A model generated the notes under the pieces. The model saw nothing but the letters and a program-made list of their open reading frames with translations, did not search any database and was not told the DNA's origin. 64,000 nt of DNA, from positions 3,472,001 to 3,536,000 of the forward strand of contig NZ_LT629703.1 of the NCBI RefSeq assembly GCF_900103365.1. Direction: 5' to 3'. Each line of letters begins with the position of its first letter. Position 1 is the first letter of the stretch. Origin of the DNA: Afipia sp. GAS231. GTDB taxonomy: Bacteria > Pseudomonadota > Alphaproteobacteria > Rhizobiales > Xanthobacteraceae. This document shows, in pieces, positions 55,028 to 64,000 of the stretch. The position numbers and the translations under genes are program-made.

Positions 55028-56407
55028 ATGAGATCGGTGCTACGGGCAACATGGATGATCGCGGCCTCGATCCTTGCGGTTTCGGTGGTATCCGCGCAGG
55101 CGCAGTTGACGCCGCCCTCCACCGCCGGCGCCAAGCCGAAACCGGTCACGACCATCCCGATCCGCCCCGCGCTGCAAAAACCCGAGGACACGGCGAATGC
55201 GATGGCGCAAGCCGAACGGCTGGCGCTGCAGTCCGACCTCGCCTGGGTCGGCGAGTATAACGGCGCCATCACCGGCGACGTCAGCGAGCGCTTGGTCGCC
55301 TCGATCAAGGCATTTCAGAAATCCCGCGGCGGCCGGGAGAGCGGCGTGCTCAATCCGCAGGAGCGCGGCACCCTCGCCGATACCGCGAAGCGGCGGCAGG
55401 AGAATGTCGGCTGGAAGATCGTCTCAGATCCCGGCACCGGCGTGCGGCTCGGCATTCCGACCAAGCTGGTGCCGCAGCAAAGCAGCGACGCCAACGGCGC
55501 CAAATGGACCTCGCCGACCGGAACGATCCAGATCCAGCTGGCGCGGCGCAAGGAGGCCAATCCCACCACGGCCAAACTCGCCGAGCGGGAAAAGAAAGAG
55601 GCTAACCGCACTGTCGACTACACCGTCGTCAAGCCGGATTTCTTCGTGCTGTCCGGCCTGCAGGGCCTGAAGAAGTTTTACCTCCGCGGCACCTTCAAGG
55701 GCGACGAAGTCCGCATCCTCACCATCCTCTACGACCAGGCGACCGAAAATACCGTCGAGCCCGTCGTGATCGCGATGTCGAGCGCGTTCAACGCGTTTCC
55801 ATCGGCAGCCCAAGCCGCGGGGCCGCCGCCGCGCAAGACCGTGGAATACGCTACCGGTGTCGTCGTCAGCGACGACGGCGCCATCATTACCGACCGGCAG
55901 ATCATCGATGGCTGCCTTGCGGTCACGATCGCGGGTTTCGGCAATGCCGACCGCGTCGCCGAGGACAAGGACCATGATCTGGCGCTATTGCGCATTTACG
56001 GCGCGCGCGGGCTGAAAGCGCTCAATCTCGCCAATGCTGCCAGCAAAACAGCACTCGATCTCACCGGCATTGCCGATCCACAGAACCAGGGCGGCAATTC
56101 AGCGGTGACTGGCCTCAAGGCTTCGGTGGCCCAGCTTGGCGGCAATAGCGACATCGCGCTCTCGCCACCACCGGCGCTCGGTTTCTCCGGGTCCGCCGCG
56201 CTCGACAGCGACGGCAAATTCGCCGGCATCGCGCTGTTAAAACCGGTGCTGGTCGCGGGGCCGGCCAGCACCACACCCGGCGCGCAGGCGGTGTTGGTGA
56301 CGTCGGATACGGTGCGGGATTTTCTCAAGGCGAATGGCGTGAATGCGACGGGCGCTTCGACGGATGCGAAGGCATCCGTGGTGCGGGTGATCTGCGTGCG
56401 CAAATAG
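55028..56407 (+). CDS. Exported trypsin-like serine protease homologue, probably inactive
   Basis: 459 residues with a signal peptide (about 1-29, MIRS-like ATWMIAASILAVSVVSAQAQ, cut near AQA). A peptidoglycan-binding-type helical stretch at about 60-115 (LQSDLAWVGEYNGAITGD...LVASIKAFQKSRGG) precedes a trypsin/HtrA-type domain at about 290-450. The catalytic aspartate is in DHDLALLRI and the serine in GFSGSAALDSDG. At the histidine position the sequence is IITDRQIIDGC, not the TAAHV-type motif, so hydrolysis is unlikely. Could be a binding or sensing protein of the periplasm. Confidence 0.82.
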   Translation: MRSVLRATWMIAASILAVSVVSAQAQLTPPSTAGAKPKPVTTIPIRPALQKPEDTANAMAQAERLALQSDLAWVGEYNGAITGDVSERLVASIKAFQKSRGGRESGVLNPQERGTLADTAKRRQENVGWKIVSDPGTGVRLGIPTKLVPQQSSDANGAKWTSPTGTIQIQLARRKEANPTTAKLAEREKKEANRTVDYTVVKPDFFVLSGLQGLKKFYLRGTFKGDEVRILTILYDQATENTVEPVVIAMSSAFNAFPSAAQAAGPPPRKTVEYATGVVVSDDGAIITDRQIIDGCLAVTIAGFGNADRVAEDKDHDLALLRIYGARGLKALNLANAASKTALDLTGIADPQNQGGNSAVTGLKASVAQLGGNSDIALSPPPALGFSGSAALDSDGKFAGIALLKPVLVAGPASTTPGAQAVLVTSDTVRDFLKANGVNATGASTDAKASVVRVICVRK

Positions 56408-56415
56408 CACCGGCT

Positions 56416-56514
56416 GTCGTCACCCGCGAAAGCGGGTGACCCAGTATTCCAGAGACGTCAGCGATAGAGTCGATAAGCCGCGGCGTACTGGATACCCGCT
56501 TTCGCGGGTATGAC
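56416..56514. repeat. Intergenic repeat with CACCCGCGAAAGCGGGTG hairpins
   Basis: TCACCCGCGAAAGCGGGTGA, then CCAGTATTCC and TACTGGATACCCGCTTTCGCGGGTATGAC: the same two-hairpin design as 37054-37147. It lies between the protease-like and gamma-glutamyltransferase genes (convergent). Confidence 0.8.
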
Positions 56515-56539
56515 AGCGGTGGGTGCGGCTCGCTCCCCC

Positions 56540-58219
56540 TTAAGCCAACCCAAACCTCACGCCCGCTCGCGCGAGGCCGCCGGCGATCGCGACCGGCGTA
56601 CCGTCGGCGCGCCAGCAGGCCGCGCCCGACATCCGGCCGTCGTCGTGGAACTGGATGCCGTTCATGCCGCCGGCGACCGTCGGCACCGCCAGCACCTTGT
56701 GGCCCATCGCGGTGAGTTTGGCGCGAACGCCGTCGGGCACGGTGAGTTCGACTTCAAGCGCATTGCCTTCGGTCCAGACCCTGGGCGCCTCGACCGCTTC
56801 CTGCAGGCTCATGCCGTGGTCGATCAGATTGACCAGCGCCTGCATGGCGCTCGGAAAAATCCGTTTCCCGCCGGGCAGGCCGAGCGCATAGACCAGCTTG
56901 CCGTCGCGCAGCGCCATCATGGGCGACATCGAGGTGGTGACGCGCTTGCCCGGCGCCAGCGACAGCGCGTGGCCGGGCCTGGGATCGTAGAGGTTCATGT
57001 AATTGTTCGGCACGGTACCGAGGCCGGGGATCAATATTTTCGCGCCGAACAGGTTGTTGATGGTCTGCGTGGTCGCGACCACGTTGCCGAACGCATCCGC
57101 CGCCGTCATGTGCGTGGTGTGGGCGCTTTCGAGCTGGGCAATGCCGGCGCCCCAGGCTTGGGCGCGGCCGGAATCGATGGCGCGGCGGCGCTCGTCGGCA
57201 TAGGCCTTCGAGGTCAGCCGCTCCACCGGCACGTTGATGAAATCAGGATCGCCGCTCGCCGCCGCGCGATCGGCAAAGGCGATCTTCAGCACTTCGGCGA
57301 GATAATGAATCGTCTCCGCGGAGCCGAAGCCGAGTTTTTCGATATCGTAGCCTTCGAGAATGTTGAGCATCTGCGCGATATGCACGCCGGACGCCGCCGG
57401 CGGCGGCGGACCCAGAATTTCCCAGCCGCGATAATCGGCGCGGATCGGCTGGCGCTCGACGGTCTTGTAGGACGTGAGGTCCTGGCGGGTGATGAAGCCG
57501 CCATTGGCTTTCATGTAATCGACCAGGATGTCGCCGAGCGGCCCCTGATACAGCGCCGCCTCGCCATGCTGCGCGATGTGCTTCAGCGTTTCCGCATATT
57601 CCGACTGCACCACGCGCTCGCCGGCCTGCAGCGGCAGCCCGTTCGGCAGATAGATCGCCGAGATCGCTTTGTCCTTCAGCATCTCCTCCGCGCCGTCGGT
57701 GATGCATTCGTGCAAGTAAGGCGTTGCTGCATAGCCGCGCGAGGCGTGCTTGATCGCGGGCTGCATGACGTCGGCTAGATTCATGGTGCCGAACCGCTGC
57801 AGAGTCTCGCACCAGGCTTTCAGCGAGCCCGGCACGGCGACCGCTTTCGGGCCGTTCAGATTTTCATCGCCTGTGGTGTCGAACACGTCATGCGCCGAAC
57901 CCGGCTTCGACGTGTAGGTGTCGGGACGAACCACTGAGGGCACCGTGCTCTGGCCGTCGATGAAACGATGGCTGCCGTCGGCAAGCCGGATATGCGCCAT
58001 GCCGCCGCCGATGATGCCGACCATCATCGGTTCGACCACCGTCAGCGTGAACAGGGTCGCGATCGCCGCATCGATGGCGTTGCCGCCGGCCGCCAGCATT
58101 TCCGCGCCCGCAGCCGAGGCCAGCGGATGATTGCTGACGACCATGCCGCGGCTTCCCACAGCCTGCTGCTTCTGACATTGAAAGGTGGTGGCCGCGCGAT
58201 CCCGCCAGTTGCCGCTCAT
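56540..58219 (-). CDS. Gamma-glutamyltransferase family protein
   Basis: A 559-residue Ntn hydrolase. The self-cleavage/nucleophile threonine is T368 in AHTTHMTAADAFGNV; the large subunit has HPLASAAGAEMLAAGGNAIDAAIA near 31-54 and PGGKRIFPSAMQALVNLIDHGMSL near 465. No signal peptide is visible, unlike most secreted GGTs, so it may be a cytosolic relative acting on gamma-glutamyl or similar amides. The substrate is unknown. Confidence 0.92.
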   Translation of the reverse strand: MSGNWRDRAATTFQCQKQQAVGSRGMVVSNHPLASAAGAEMLAAGGNAIDAAIATLFTLTVVEPMMVGIIGGGMAHIRLADGSHRFIDGQSTVPSVVRPDTYTSKPGSAHDVFDTTGDENLNGPKAVAVPGSLKAWCETLQRFGTMNLADVMQPAIKHASRGYAATPYLHECITDGAEEMLKDKAISAIYLPNGLPLQAGERVVQSEYAETLKHIAQHGEAALYQGPLGDILVDYMKANGGFITRQDLTSYKTVERQPIRADYRGWEILGPPPPAASGVHIAQMLNILEGYDIEKLGFGSAETIHYLAEVLKIAFADRAAASGDPDFINVPVERLTSKAYADERRRAIDSGRAQAWGAGIAQLESAHTTHMTAADAFGNVVATTQTINNLFGAKILIPGLGTVPNNYMNLYDPRPGHALSLAPGKRVTTSMSPMMALRDGKLVYALGLPGGKRIFPSAMQALVNLIDHGMSLQEAVEAPRVWTEGNALEVELTVPDGVRAKLTAMGHKVLAVPTVAGGMNGIQFHDDGRMSGAACWRADGTPVAIAGGLARAGVRFGLA

Positions 58220-58241
58220 CGTTATTCCTCCTGCTGCTTTT

Positions 58242-59126
58242 TTATTTCTGGCATTTCGGGCACCAGAACGTCGAGCGGCCGTTCTGGACGAAGCGCCGCA
58301 CGATGCCGCCGCAACCGGCCGTGTGACAGGTCTCGCCCTCGCGGTCGTACACCCTGAACGAATGCTGGAAATAGCCGAGCTCGCCCGAGGTCAGGCGATG
58401 ATCGCTGATCGAGGAGCCACCGGCCTTGATCGCCTGATTCAGCACGGCATGGATCGATGTTACCACGCGCTTGGCATGATCGGTGGGCTCCGCCGTTTTT
58501 TTGGTGGCCAGCGTCGCCGCCAGCCGCCGCGGCGACAGATGCGCGCGGAACAGCACTTCGCAGACATAGATATTACCCAGCCCCGCGACCACGCGCTGGT
58601 CGAGCAGCGCCGCCTTCAGGCTGGTCTTCTTGTTGGCGCAGGCGCTTGCCAGCATCGCCGCATCGAACTCGTTGCCGAGCGGTTCGGGGCCGAGGCCAGA
58701 GAGCAGCGGCTCGTCTTCCAGCGCGTTGCGGGCGATGATCTTCATGTAGCCGAAACGGCGCGGGTCGTTGAAAACCACCGCCGCGCCCGACGACATGTGG
58801 AACACAACGTGGTCGTGGGCGCGGTCTTCGCTGCGCGGATGGTGGAATTGGCCGGGCGTGTTACCGGCCTCCCCCTGGAGCACCCGGAACGAACCGGACA
58901 TGCCCAGATGCATCAGCAGCACGTCGCCGGAGGCGAGATCCGCCATCAGGTATTTGGCGCGACGGCCGAGCCCGGTCACAACCTGGCCTTCCAGCCGCGC
59001 GATAAAGTCTTTTTGAAAGGGAAACCGCAAATCCTTGCGCCGGGCTTCGGCTTTGAGGATTTTTGACCCCTCCATGGCGGGCTGCAGGCCGCGGCGGACG
59101 GTCTCAACTTCGGGCAATTCAGGCAT
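58242..59126 (-). CDS. mutM: Formamidopyrimidine-DNA glycosylase (Fpg/MutM)
   Basis: A 294-residue DNA repair enzyme that removes 8-oxoguanine and cuts by beta/delta elimination. The catalytic N-terminus PELPEVE (P2, E3) and K58 (RRAKYL) are intact. The C-terminal zinc finger is [33 protein letters not shown] precedes the ATG at 59126. The frame stays open much further upstream, but that part is antisense to ubiE. Divergent from ubiE, an arrangement seen in other rhizobia. Confidence 0.96.
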   Translation of the reverse strand: MPELPEVETVRRGLQPAMEGSKILKAEARRKDLRFPFQKDFIARLEGQVVTGLGRRAKYLMADLASGDVLLMHLGMSGSFRVLQGEAGNTPGQFHHPRSEDRAHDHVVFHMSSGAAVVFNDPRRFGYMKIIARNALEDEPLLSGLGPEPLGNEFDAAMLASACANKKTSLKAALLDQRVVAGLGNIYVCEVLFRAHLSPRRLAATLATKKTAEPTDHAKRVVTSIHAVLNQAIKAGGSSISDHRLTSGELGYFQHSFRVYDREGETCHTAGCGGIVRRFVQNGRSTFWCPKCQK

Positions 59127-59204
59127 GCAGGTATTCACCTTATGAAGGTGACGTGATAGCGCCATTGCGGCGGGCGCGCTATGGTCCGGCATGGAGTTGA
59201 GTTG

Positions 59205-59966
59205 ATGGATCGGCCGGACCAAACCACGCATTTTGGCTTCAGGGACGTGCCCCTCGGGGACAAGCAGACGCTGGTGAACGAGGTGTTTCACAGCGTGGCT
59301 GCGCGTTACGACCTGATGAACGACCTGATGTCGGGGGGCCTGCACCGGATCTGGAAAGACATCATGATCACGGCGCTCAACCCGCCGAAGGGCGATGCGC
59401 CGTTTGCGCTGCTCGACGTCGCCGGCGGCACCGGCGATATCTCGTTTCGCGCCGCCAAGGCGGCAGGCACCGGCTTCCACGCCACCGTCTGCGACATCAA
59501 CAGCGATATGCTCGAGGTCGGCCGCACCCGCGCCGCCGCGCGCCACCTCGACCAGCAGGTTTCGTTCGTCGAGGGCAATGCCGAAGCGCTGGCATTCGCC
59601 GATCGCGCCTTCGACGCCTACACCATCGCGTTCGGCATCCGCAACGTGCCGCGGATCGATGCCGCGCTGCGCGAGGCCTATCGCGTGCTGCGGCCCGGCA
59701 GCCGATTTCTGTGTCTGGAATTTTCCACCGTCGACGTGCCCGGGCTCGACAAGATCTACGACCTGTTCTCGTTCAAGGTGATCCCGCCGCTCGGCCGCGC
59801 CGTGACCGGAGATGCCGAGTCCTATCAATATCTCGTCGAATCGATCCGCAAGTTTCCCAAGCCCAATGCCTTCGCCGAGATGATCCGCGCCGCCGGCTTT
59901 TCGCGGGTGAAGTGGGAAAGCCTCTCCGGCGGTATCGTGGCGCTGCATTCGGGCTGGCGTTTGTGA
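59205..59966 (+). CDS. ubiE: Ubiquinone/menaquinone C-methyltransferase UbiE
   Basis: A 253-residue SAM methyltransferase of quinone synthesis. SAM motif [13 protein letters not shown] near residue 70, [23 protein letters not shown] near residue 145 and the C-terminal [12 protein letters not shown] are family landmarks. Its stop overlaps the ubiB GTG start, so the two are coupled. Confidence 0.97.
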   Translation: MDRPDQTTHFGFRDVPLGDKQTLVNEVFHSVAARYDLMNDLMSGGLHRIWKDIMITALNPPKGDAPFALLDVAGGTGDISFRAAKAAGTGFHATVCDINSDMLEVGRTRAAARHLDQQVSFVEGNAEALAFADRAFDAYTIAFGIRNVPRIDAALREAYRVLRPGSRFLCLEFSTVDVPGLDKIYDLFSFKVIPPLGRAVTGDAESYQYLVESIRKFPKPNAFAEMIRAAGFSRVKWESLSGGIVALHSGWRL

Positions 59967-61537
59967 TTTCTGCGACGACCCACATCGCACGATTGGTCCG
60001 TGCCGGTTACGTTTTCGCGCGCGAAGGCGTGTTCGGCGTCGTCGATCCCTCCCTGGTGCCGCCGCCCGGCCAACTGGCGTTGCGGCTGGCGCGGCTGATC
60101 GAGCGGCCCGGCGCCAAATCCGGCCCACGGCTGTCGCGCGCGTTGACGCGACTGGGACCGGCCTATCTCAAGCTCGGGCAATTTCTGGCGACCCGGCCCG
60201 ACGTGGTCGGCGTCGCGATGGCGCGCGATCTCGAAGCCCTGCAGGACCGGCTGCCGCCGTTCTCCGCGGCCGAGGCCGAAACCGTGATCGCACAATCGCT
60301 GGAACGCCCTGTGGCGCAGGCGTTTGCGAGCCTCGGCCCGGCGGTGGCCGCCGCCTCGATCGCGCAGGTGCATCGCGGCGAGGTCGAACGCGACGGCGAG
60401 CGCAAAAACGTCGCGGTGAAAGTGTTGCGGCCGAACGTTGCCGCGCGGTTCCGCCGAGATCTCGGTGACTTCTTCTTTGTCGCGCACAACGCCGAGGCGC
60501 ATTCGGCCGAAGCGCGCCGGCTGCGGCTGATCGAAGTCATCAACACCATGTCGCGTTCGGTCGCGATGGAAATGGACCTGCGGCTGGAAGCGGCTGCCAT
60601 GTCCGAGATGGCGGAGAACACAAGCGACGATCCGGATTTCCGCGTGCCCACCGTCGACTGGGATCGCACCACCCACAACGTGCTGACGATGGAGTGGATC
60701 GACGGCATCGCATTGAACGACCATGCGCGGCTCGAACAGGCGCAGGTCGACCTGCCCGACCTCGGCCGCAAGGTGATCCAGAGTTTCCTGCGCCACGCGC
60801 TGCGCGACGGCTTCTTTCACGCCGACATGCACCCCGGCAATCTGTTCCTCGACGATGCCGGCCGGCTGGTGGCGGTCGATTTCGGCATCATGGGCCGGCT
60901 CGGATTGAAGGAGCGGCGCTTCCTCGCCGAAATTCTGCTCGGCTTCATCACGCGCGACTATCGCCGCGTCGCGGAAGTGCATTTCGAGGCCGGCTATGTG
61001 CCGGGCCATCACTCGGTCGAGAATTTCGCGCAAGCCATCCGCGCCATCGGCGAACCGATCCACAACCGCACCGCCGAAGAGATCTCGATGGCGAAGCTGT
61101 TGACCTTGCTGCTCGAGGTCACCGGCCTGTTCGACATGCAGACCCGGCCCGAATTGATCCTGCTGCAGAAAACCATGGTGGTAGTCGAAGGCGTGGCGCG
61201 CGGTTTCGATCCCAAGCTCGACATCTGGAAAGTCGCCGATCCCGTGGTGCGCGAATGGATCGAGCGCAACCTCGGACCGATCGGACGCATCCAGGGCGCG
61301 ATGTCCGGCGCCGGCGAACTCGGCCGGGTCGCGGCGAGCCTGCCGGCGATTGCCTCGCGGGCCGTCGCGGTGCTGGAAAATCTCGAAAAGATGACGCGCG
61401 AGGGCGTCACGCTGTCGCCGGAGACGATCGCGGCAATGGGCCGGACCGAGCGCGCTAAGAACCGCTGGCGCACCCTGGCGCTGTGGATCATTGCGGCGAC
61501 GTTCATCGGAATTTTGATCGCCGTTCGGCAACTTTGA
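59963..61537 (+). CDS. ubiB: Ubiquinone biosynthesis protein UbiB (ABC1/ADCK-like atypical kinase)
   Basis: A 524-residue membrane-bound ABC1-family protein required for ubiquinone production. [14 protein letters not shown] near 72, the alanine-rich AAASIAQVH near 131 and the kinase-like DMHPGNLF and DFGIMGRL near 290 and 310 are intact. Two hydrophobic helices near the C-terminus ([16 protein letters not shown]) anchor it. The GTG at 59963 overlaps the ubiE stop. Confidence 0.95.
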   Translation: MISATTHIARLVRAGYVFAREGVFGVVDPSLVPPPGQLALRLARLIERPGAKSGPRLSRALTRLGPAYLKLGQFLATRPDVVGVAMARDLEALQDRLPPFSAAEAETVIAQSLERPVAQAFASLGPAVAAASIAQVHRGEVERDGERKNVAVKVLRPNVAARFRRDLGDFFFVAHNAEAHSAEARRLRLIEVINTMSRSVAMEMDLRLEAAAMSEMAENTSDDPDFRVPTVDWDRTTHNVLTMEWIDGIALNDHARLEQAQVDLPDLGRKVIQSFLRHALRDGFFHADMHPGNLFLDDAGRLVAVDFGIMGRLGLKERRFLAEILLGFITRDYRRVAEVHFEAGYVPGHHSVENFAQAIRAIGEPIHNRTAEEISMAKLLTLLLEVTGLFDMQTRPELILLQKTMVVVEGVARGFDPKLDIWKVADPVVREWIERNLGPIGRIQGAMSGAGELGRVAASLPAIASRAVAVLENLEKMTREGVTLSPETIAAMGRTERAKNRWRTLALWIIAATFIGILIAVRQL

Positions 61538-61568
61538 TTGCATTGATATCATATCTTTGATATCAATG
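61538..61568 (+). promoter_or_regulatory. Predicted promoter and perfect palindromic operator upstream of coaBC
   Basis: A perfect 28-bp inverted repeat (61541-61568): CATTGATATCA, 6-base centre TATCTT, TGATATCAATG. Each half contains the box TGATATCA; their centres are 14 bp apart. A TTGCAT-17-TATCAA promoter (61538-61566) lies across it. The known FitA operator of Neisseria consists of TGCTATCA/TGATAGCA boxes, close in form, so the RHH domain at the N-terminus of the next gene is the obvious candidate binder. Confidence 0.7.
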
Positions 61569-61593
61569 CTGTCAGTTCTTGCCGGAGCCGCCC

Positions 61594-63039
61594 ATGGCCA
61601 GCATTACCATCCGAAAACTCGACGACACCGTCAAAGCCTATCTGCGGCTCCGCTCGGCCAGCAACGGCCGATCGGTCGAAGAGGAAGTCCGGGTCATCCT
61701 CGGTGAGCTGATCCAGGGGCGCCCCGAGCTGCCAGGCGCTCCACAGCTCGCTGTAGCCTCTACAGCATCTCCGCAGGCGGCCGGCACCACGGGCGAACCG
61801 CGGGTCACCCTGATCATCGGCGGCGGCATCGCCGCCTTCAAGGCGCTGGAGCTGATCCGGCGCCTCAAGGAGCGGCACATCCATGTCCGTTGCGTGCTGA
61901 CCAAGGCAGCCCAGCAATTCGTCACGCCGCTCTCCGCAAGCGCGCTGTCGCATGAGCGCGTCTATACGGATCTGTTCGACGCCGAGAGTGAATTCGACGC
62001 CGGCCACATCCGCCTCGGGCGCGAATGCGATCTGATCGTGGTGGCGCCTGCGACCGCGGACCTGATGGCGAAGATGGCGCAAGGCCATGCCGACGATCTC
62101 GCTTCCGCGGTCCTGCTCGCGGCCAACCGGCCGATCCTGCTGGCGCCTGCCATGAACCCCGAGATGTGGAACAACGCTGCGACCCGCCGCAACGTGCTGC
62201 AGCTTCGCCGCGACGGCGTCGCCATGATCGGCCCCAATGCCGGTGAAATGGCCGAGTCGGGTGAAGCCGGCGTCGGACGGATGTCGGAGGCTGCCGAAAT
62301 CGCCGCAGCAGCGGCAGATATCCTGCGTCCACCGCGGCCCCGGCCGCTCGCCGGCAAGCGCGTGCTGATCACCGCAGGCCCGACGCATGAGCCGATCGAT
62401 CCGGTGCGCTATATCGCCAACCGTTCCTCCGGCAAGCAGGGGTTTGCGATCGCCGCCGCGGCACAGGCCGCCGGCGCCGACGTCACGCTGGTCTCCGGTC
62501 CGGTCGAATTGCGCGATCCCGCTGGTGTCACCGTGATCCGGGTCGAATCGGCGCGCGACATGCTGCACAAGGTCGAAGCTGCCTTGCCGGCGGATATCGC
62601 GATCTTTGCCGCGGCGGTCGCCGACTGGCGCGTCGCCAATGAAGGCGAACAGAAGCTGAAGAAAACCGCGGCCGGCATGCCGCCGCTGCAACTGGTCGAA
62701 AATCCCGACATCCTGGCGACGATCTCGAAGCTCAGAGACAAGCGCCCGCCGCTGGTGATCGGCTTTGCCGCCGAGACCGAGCATCTGATCGACAACGCCA
62801 AGGCCAAGATCGCGCGCAAGGGCTGCGACTGGATCGTCGCCAACGACGTCTCGCCGGCGTCAGGTGTGATGGGCGGCGACCGCAACACCGTGCATCTGCT
62901 GACGCGCGAAGGTACAGAGGTCAGCGTCGACAGCATTAACGTGGAGTCCTGGCCGGTCATGACCAAGGAGCAGGTCGCAACCGAACTGGTGGCGAAGATC
63001 GCCAAGGAAATCGGCAAGACGGTGGAGAAAAAGTCGTGA
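61594..63039 (+). CDS. coaBC: CoaBC (phosphopantothenoylcysteine decarboxylase/synthetase) with N-terminal FitA-type RHH domain
   Basis: A 481-residue bifunctional enzyme that turns phosphopantothenate and cysteine into phosphopantetheine for CoA. Residues 1-42 ([20 protein letters not shown]...[18 protein letters not shown]) match the ribbon-helix-helix DNA-binding domain of FitA/VapB antitoxins. A Pro/Ala linker (43-68) leads to the flavoprotein CoaC domain ([22 protein letters not shown] with H138, PAMNPEMW with N188). The CoaB synthetase domain starts near 255 ([28 protein letters not shown]). The ATG at 61594 has GGAG upstream. The CoaC flap [14 protein letters not shown] lacks the cysteine found in many homologues. 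dut overlaps its stop. Confidence 0.93.
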   Translation: MASITIRKLDDTVKAYLRLRSASNGRSVEEEVRVILGELIQGRPELPGAPQLAVASTASPQAAGTTGEPRVTLIIGGGIAAFKALELIRRLKERHIHVRCVLTKAAQQFVTPLSASALSHERVYTDLFDAESEFDAGHIRLGRECDLIVVAPATADLMAKMAQGHADDLASAVLLAANRPILLAPAMNPEMWNNAATRRNVLQLRRDGVAMIGPNAGEMAESGEAGVGRMSEAAEIAAAAADILRPPRPRPLAGKRVLITAGPTHEPIDPVRYIANRSSGKQGFAIAAAAQAAGADVTLVSGPVELRDPAGVTVIRVESARDMLHKVEAALPADIAIFAAAVADWRVANEGEQKLKKTAAGMPPLQLVENPDILATISKLRDKRPPLVIGFAAETEHLIDNAKAKIARKGCDWIVANDVSPASGVMGGDRNTVHLLTREGTEVSVDSINVESWPVMTKEQVATELVAKIAKEIGKTVEKKS

Positions 63040-63494
63040 GCACAACGGTCAAGGTCAACATTCGCCAACTCGCACACGGCGAAGGTCTCGCATTGCCGGC
63101 CTATCAGAGCGCCGACGCGGCCGGGCTCGATCTGCTGGCCGCGGTTCCCGCCGAGACACCGTTGATTTTGCCTCCGGGAAAATACGCGATGGTGCCGACC
63201 GGGCTTGCGATCGCGCTGCCACGCGGTTTTGAGGCGCAGGTGCGGCCGCGCTCCGGCCTTGCCGCCAAGCACGGCGTCACGGTGCTGAATTCGCCCGGCA
63301 CGGTGGATGCGGATTACCGCGGCGAGATCAACGTCATCCTGATCAACCACGGCGATGCGCCGTTCCCGATCAAGCGCGGCGAGCGCATCGCGCAAATGGT
63401 GATCGCGCCGGTAATCCAGGCCCAGCTTGTTGCCGTGGCCACGCTTTCGGAAACCGACCGCGGCGCTGGCGGCTTCGGCTCGACCGGGCGCTGA
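63036..63494 (+). CDS. dut: Deoxyuridine 5'-triphosphate nucleotidohydrolase (dUTPase)
   Basis: A 152-residue trimeric dUTPase. All five motifs are present: [38 protein letters not shown] and the C-terminal [11 protein letters not shown]. It keeps uracil out of DNA. The GTG at 63036 overlaps the coaBC stop. The coaBC-dut pairing is common in bacteria. Confidence 0.97.
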   Translation: MSTTVKVNIRQLAHGEGLALPAYQSADAAGLDLLAAVPAETPLILPPGKYAMVPTGLAIALPRGFEAQVRPRSGLAAKHGVTVLNSPGTVDADYRGEINVILINHGDAPFPIKRGERIAQMVIAPVIQAQLVAVATLSETDRGAGGFGSTGR

Positions 63495-63667
63495 TCGGTT
63501 CGAGCCGGATCGGCGCCTGAGCGGTAATCCGCTCATTTTTACACAAGCCAATTCACGTTCACGGTCTGGACTCTTACCGGCCGAGTCCCGAAGCAGATAA
63601 TGTCAGTCGATTCGTGCACGGCGGGGGTTCGCGCCGCGCGCTGGAGTCGTGCGTTCTGGGGCAAATT

Positions 63668-64000
63668 ATGTCGGGCGTAGTCGCGGCAATGCGTCGAAAC
63701 CTGCTGTCGTGCACCTCACTGGCGCGCCACGGCCTGCTCGCGCTCGCCACCGCTTTGTCGGCCGCATCGGAACCCGCTTTGGCCGGCGAGTTGACCGTTG
63801 AACAGGCGATTTCGACCTGGTTCGACTTCAATCATCAGGAATTCGCGGTGCTGACGGCGTCGCTGGCGCTGCTCGGCTTTTCCGTGGTGGCGGCGATCCT
63901 GTTGATGCGCACCCGGGTTCGGGCCACCCGCATCGAACTCCGCCTGCGCGCCAACATCGCCGGCCTGCAGGATCAGGCCGACCGGCTGCGCGCGCTGCTG
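63668..64000 (+). CDS. Probable membrane sensor kinase, N-terminal part (cut by window)
   Basis: The frame from the ATG at 63668 stays open to the edge (111 codons). It has an N-terminal hydrophobic export signal (residues 9-39), a short periplasmic stretch (about 40-58), a transmembrane helix at 59-80 (FAVLTASLALLGFSVVAAILLM) and then the start of an arginine/leucine-rich coiled coil. This is the usual opening of a two-component sensor kinase of this group; the kinase domain is outside the window, so the call is an inference from layout and position next to dut. Confidence 0.6.
   Translation, partial: MSGVVAAMRRNLLSCTSLARHGLLALATALSAASEPALAGELTVEQAISTWFDFNHQEFAVLTASLALLGFSVVAAILLMRTRVRATRIELRLRANIAGLQDQADRLRALL

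Noticed and set aside
59127..60128. Upstream extension of the mutM frame
   Set aside because: The frame stays open but is antisense to ubiE and ubiB. MutM must start with Pro after Met, as found at 59126.
59825..61552. Open frame of 575 codons on the minus strand
   Set aside because: Antisense to ubiB, which has intact kinase-like motifs; no family resemblance.
61579..61593. TTG as start of the CoaBC fusion
   Set aside because: The ATG at 61594 has a GGAG site at good distance and begins exactly at the RHH domain (MASITIRKL).

Overview
The window is GC-rich chromosomal DNA from an alphaproteobacterium of the Bradyrhizobium/Rhodopseudomonas/Afipia group (Nitrobacteraceae). The support is the Irr protein with its heme-regulatory GCPW motif divergent from fabA-fabB, the alphaproteobacterial order rimP-nusA-ylxR-infB-rbfA-truB-rpsO-pnp, the miaB-phoH-ybeY-corC-lnt-praR string, the mutM/ubiE-ubiB-coaBC-dut cluster, DUF2336, and many palindromic intergenic repeats of the kinds common in Bradyrhizobium. 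Both end genes are cut by the window edge (a GNAT acetyltransferase at the left, a probable sensor kinase at the right). I saw no tRNA, rRNA, CRISPR array, transposase or phage gene.

Layout. 1-13 kb: metabolic genes (GNAT, pirin, purC, Zn-alcohol dehydrogenase, crotonase, SulP transporter with a cyclic-nucleotide-binding tail, MetX-like hydrolase, succinate-semialdehyde dehydrogenase, EstB-like serine hydrolase, adenosine kinase). 13-29 kb: mostly conserved housekeeping genes on the plus strand (murJ, trpS, uspA, nfuA, tsaB-rimI, fur/mur, HAD, miaB-phoH-ybeY-corC-lnt, praR/phrR, M20 peptidase-trmB). 29-31 kb: a phytanoyl-CoA dioxygenase-like protein and a DUF2336 protein on the minus strand. 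31-41.5 kb: the translation/RNA operon rimP to pnp, starting from a good sigma70-type promoter with an attenuator-like hairpin in its leader, and with a long RNase III-type stem-loop before pnp. 41.5-45.6 kb: an accessory patch with a GNAT, two tandem secreted paralogues with duplicated promoters, a GST and an anchored protein of unknown function. 45.7-49.6 kb: fabA-fabB-fabV divergent from irr, with FabV where a FabI is commonly found. 49.8-58.2 kb: SH3-domain protein, D-2-hydroxyacid dehydrogenase, LysR/aldo-keto reductase pair, MoeB/ThiF, an inactive-looking trypsin-like protein and a gamma-glutamyltransferase. 58.2-64 kb: mutM, ubiE-ubiB, coaBC-dut and the truncated kinase.

The most unusual element is at 61.54-63.04 kb. 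The CoA-biosynthesis enzyme CoaBC carries an N-terminal ribbon-helix-helix domain of the FitA/VapB antitoxin type, and a perfect 28-bp inverted repeat with two TGATATCA boxes lies just upstream, over the predicted promoter. This looks like an antitoxin DNA-binding domain captured by a metabolic enzyme, without its toxin and possibly with its operator, which would make the enzyme a candidate regulator of its own operon.
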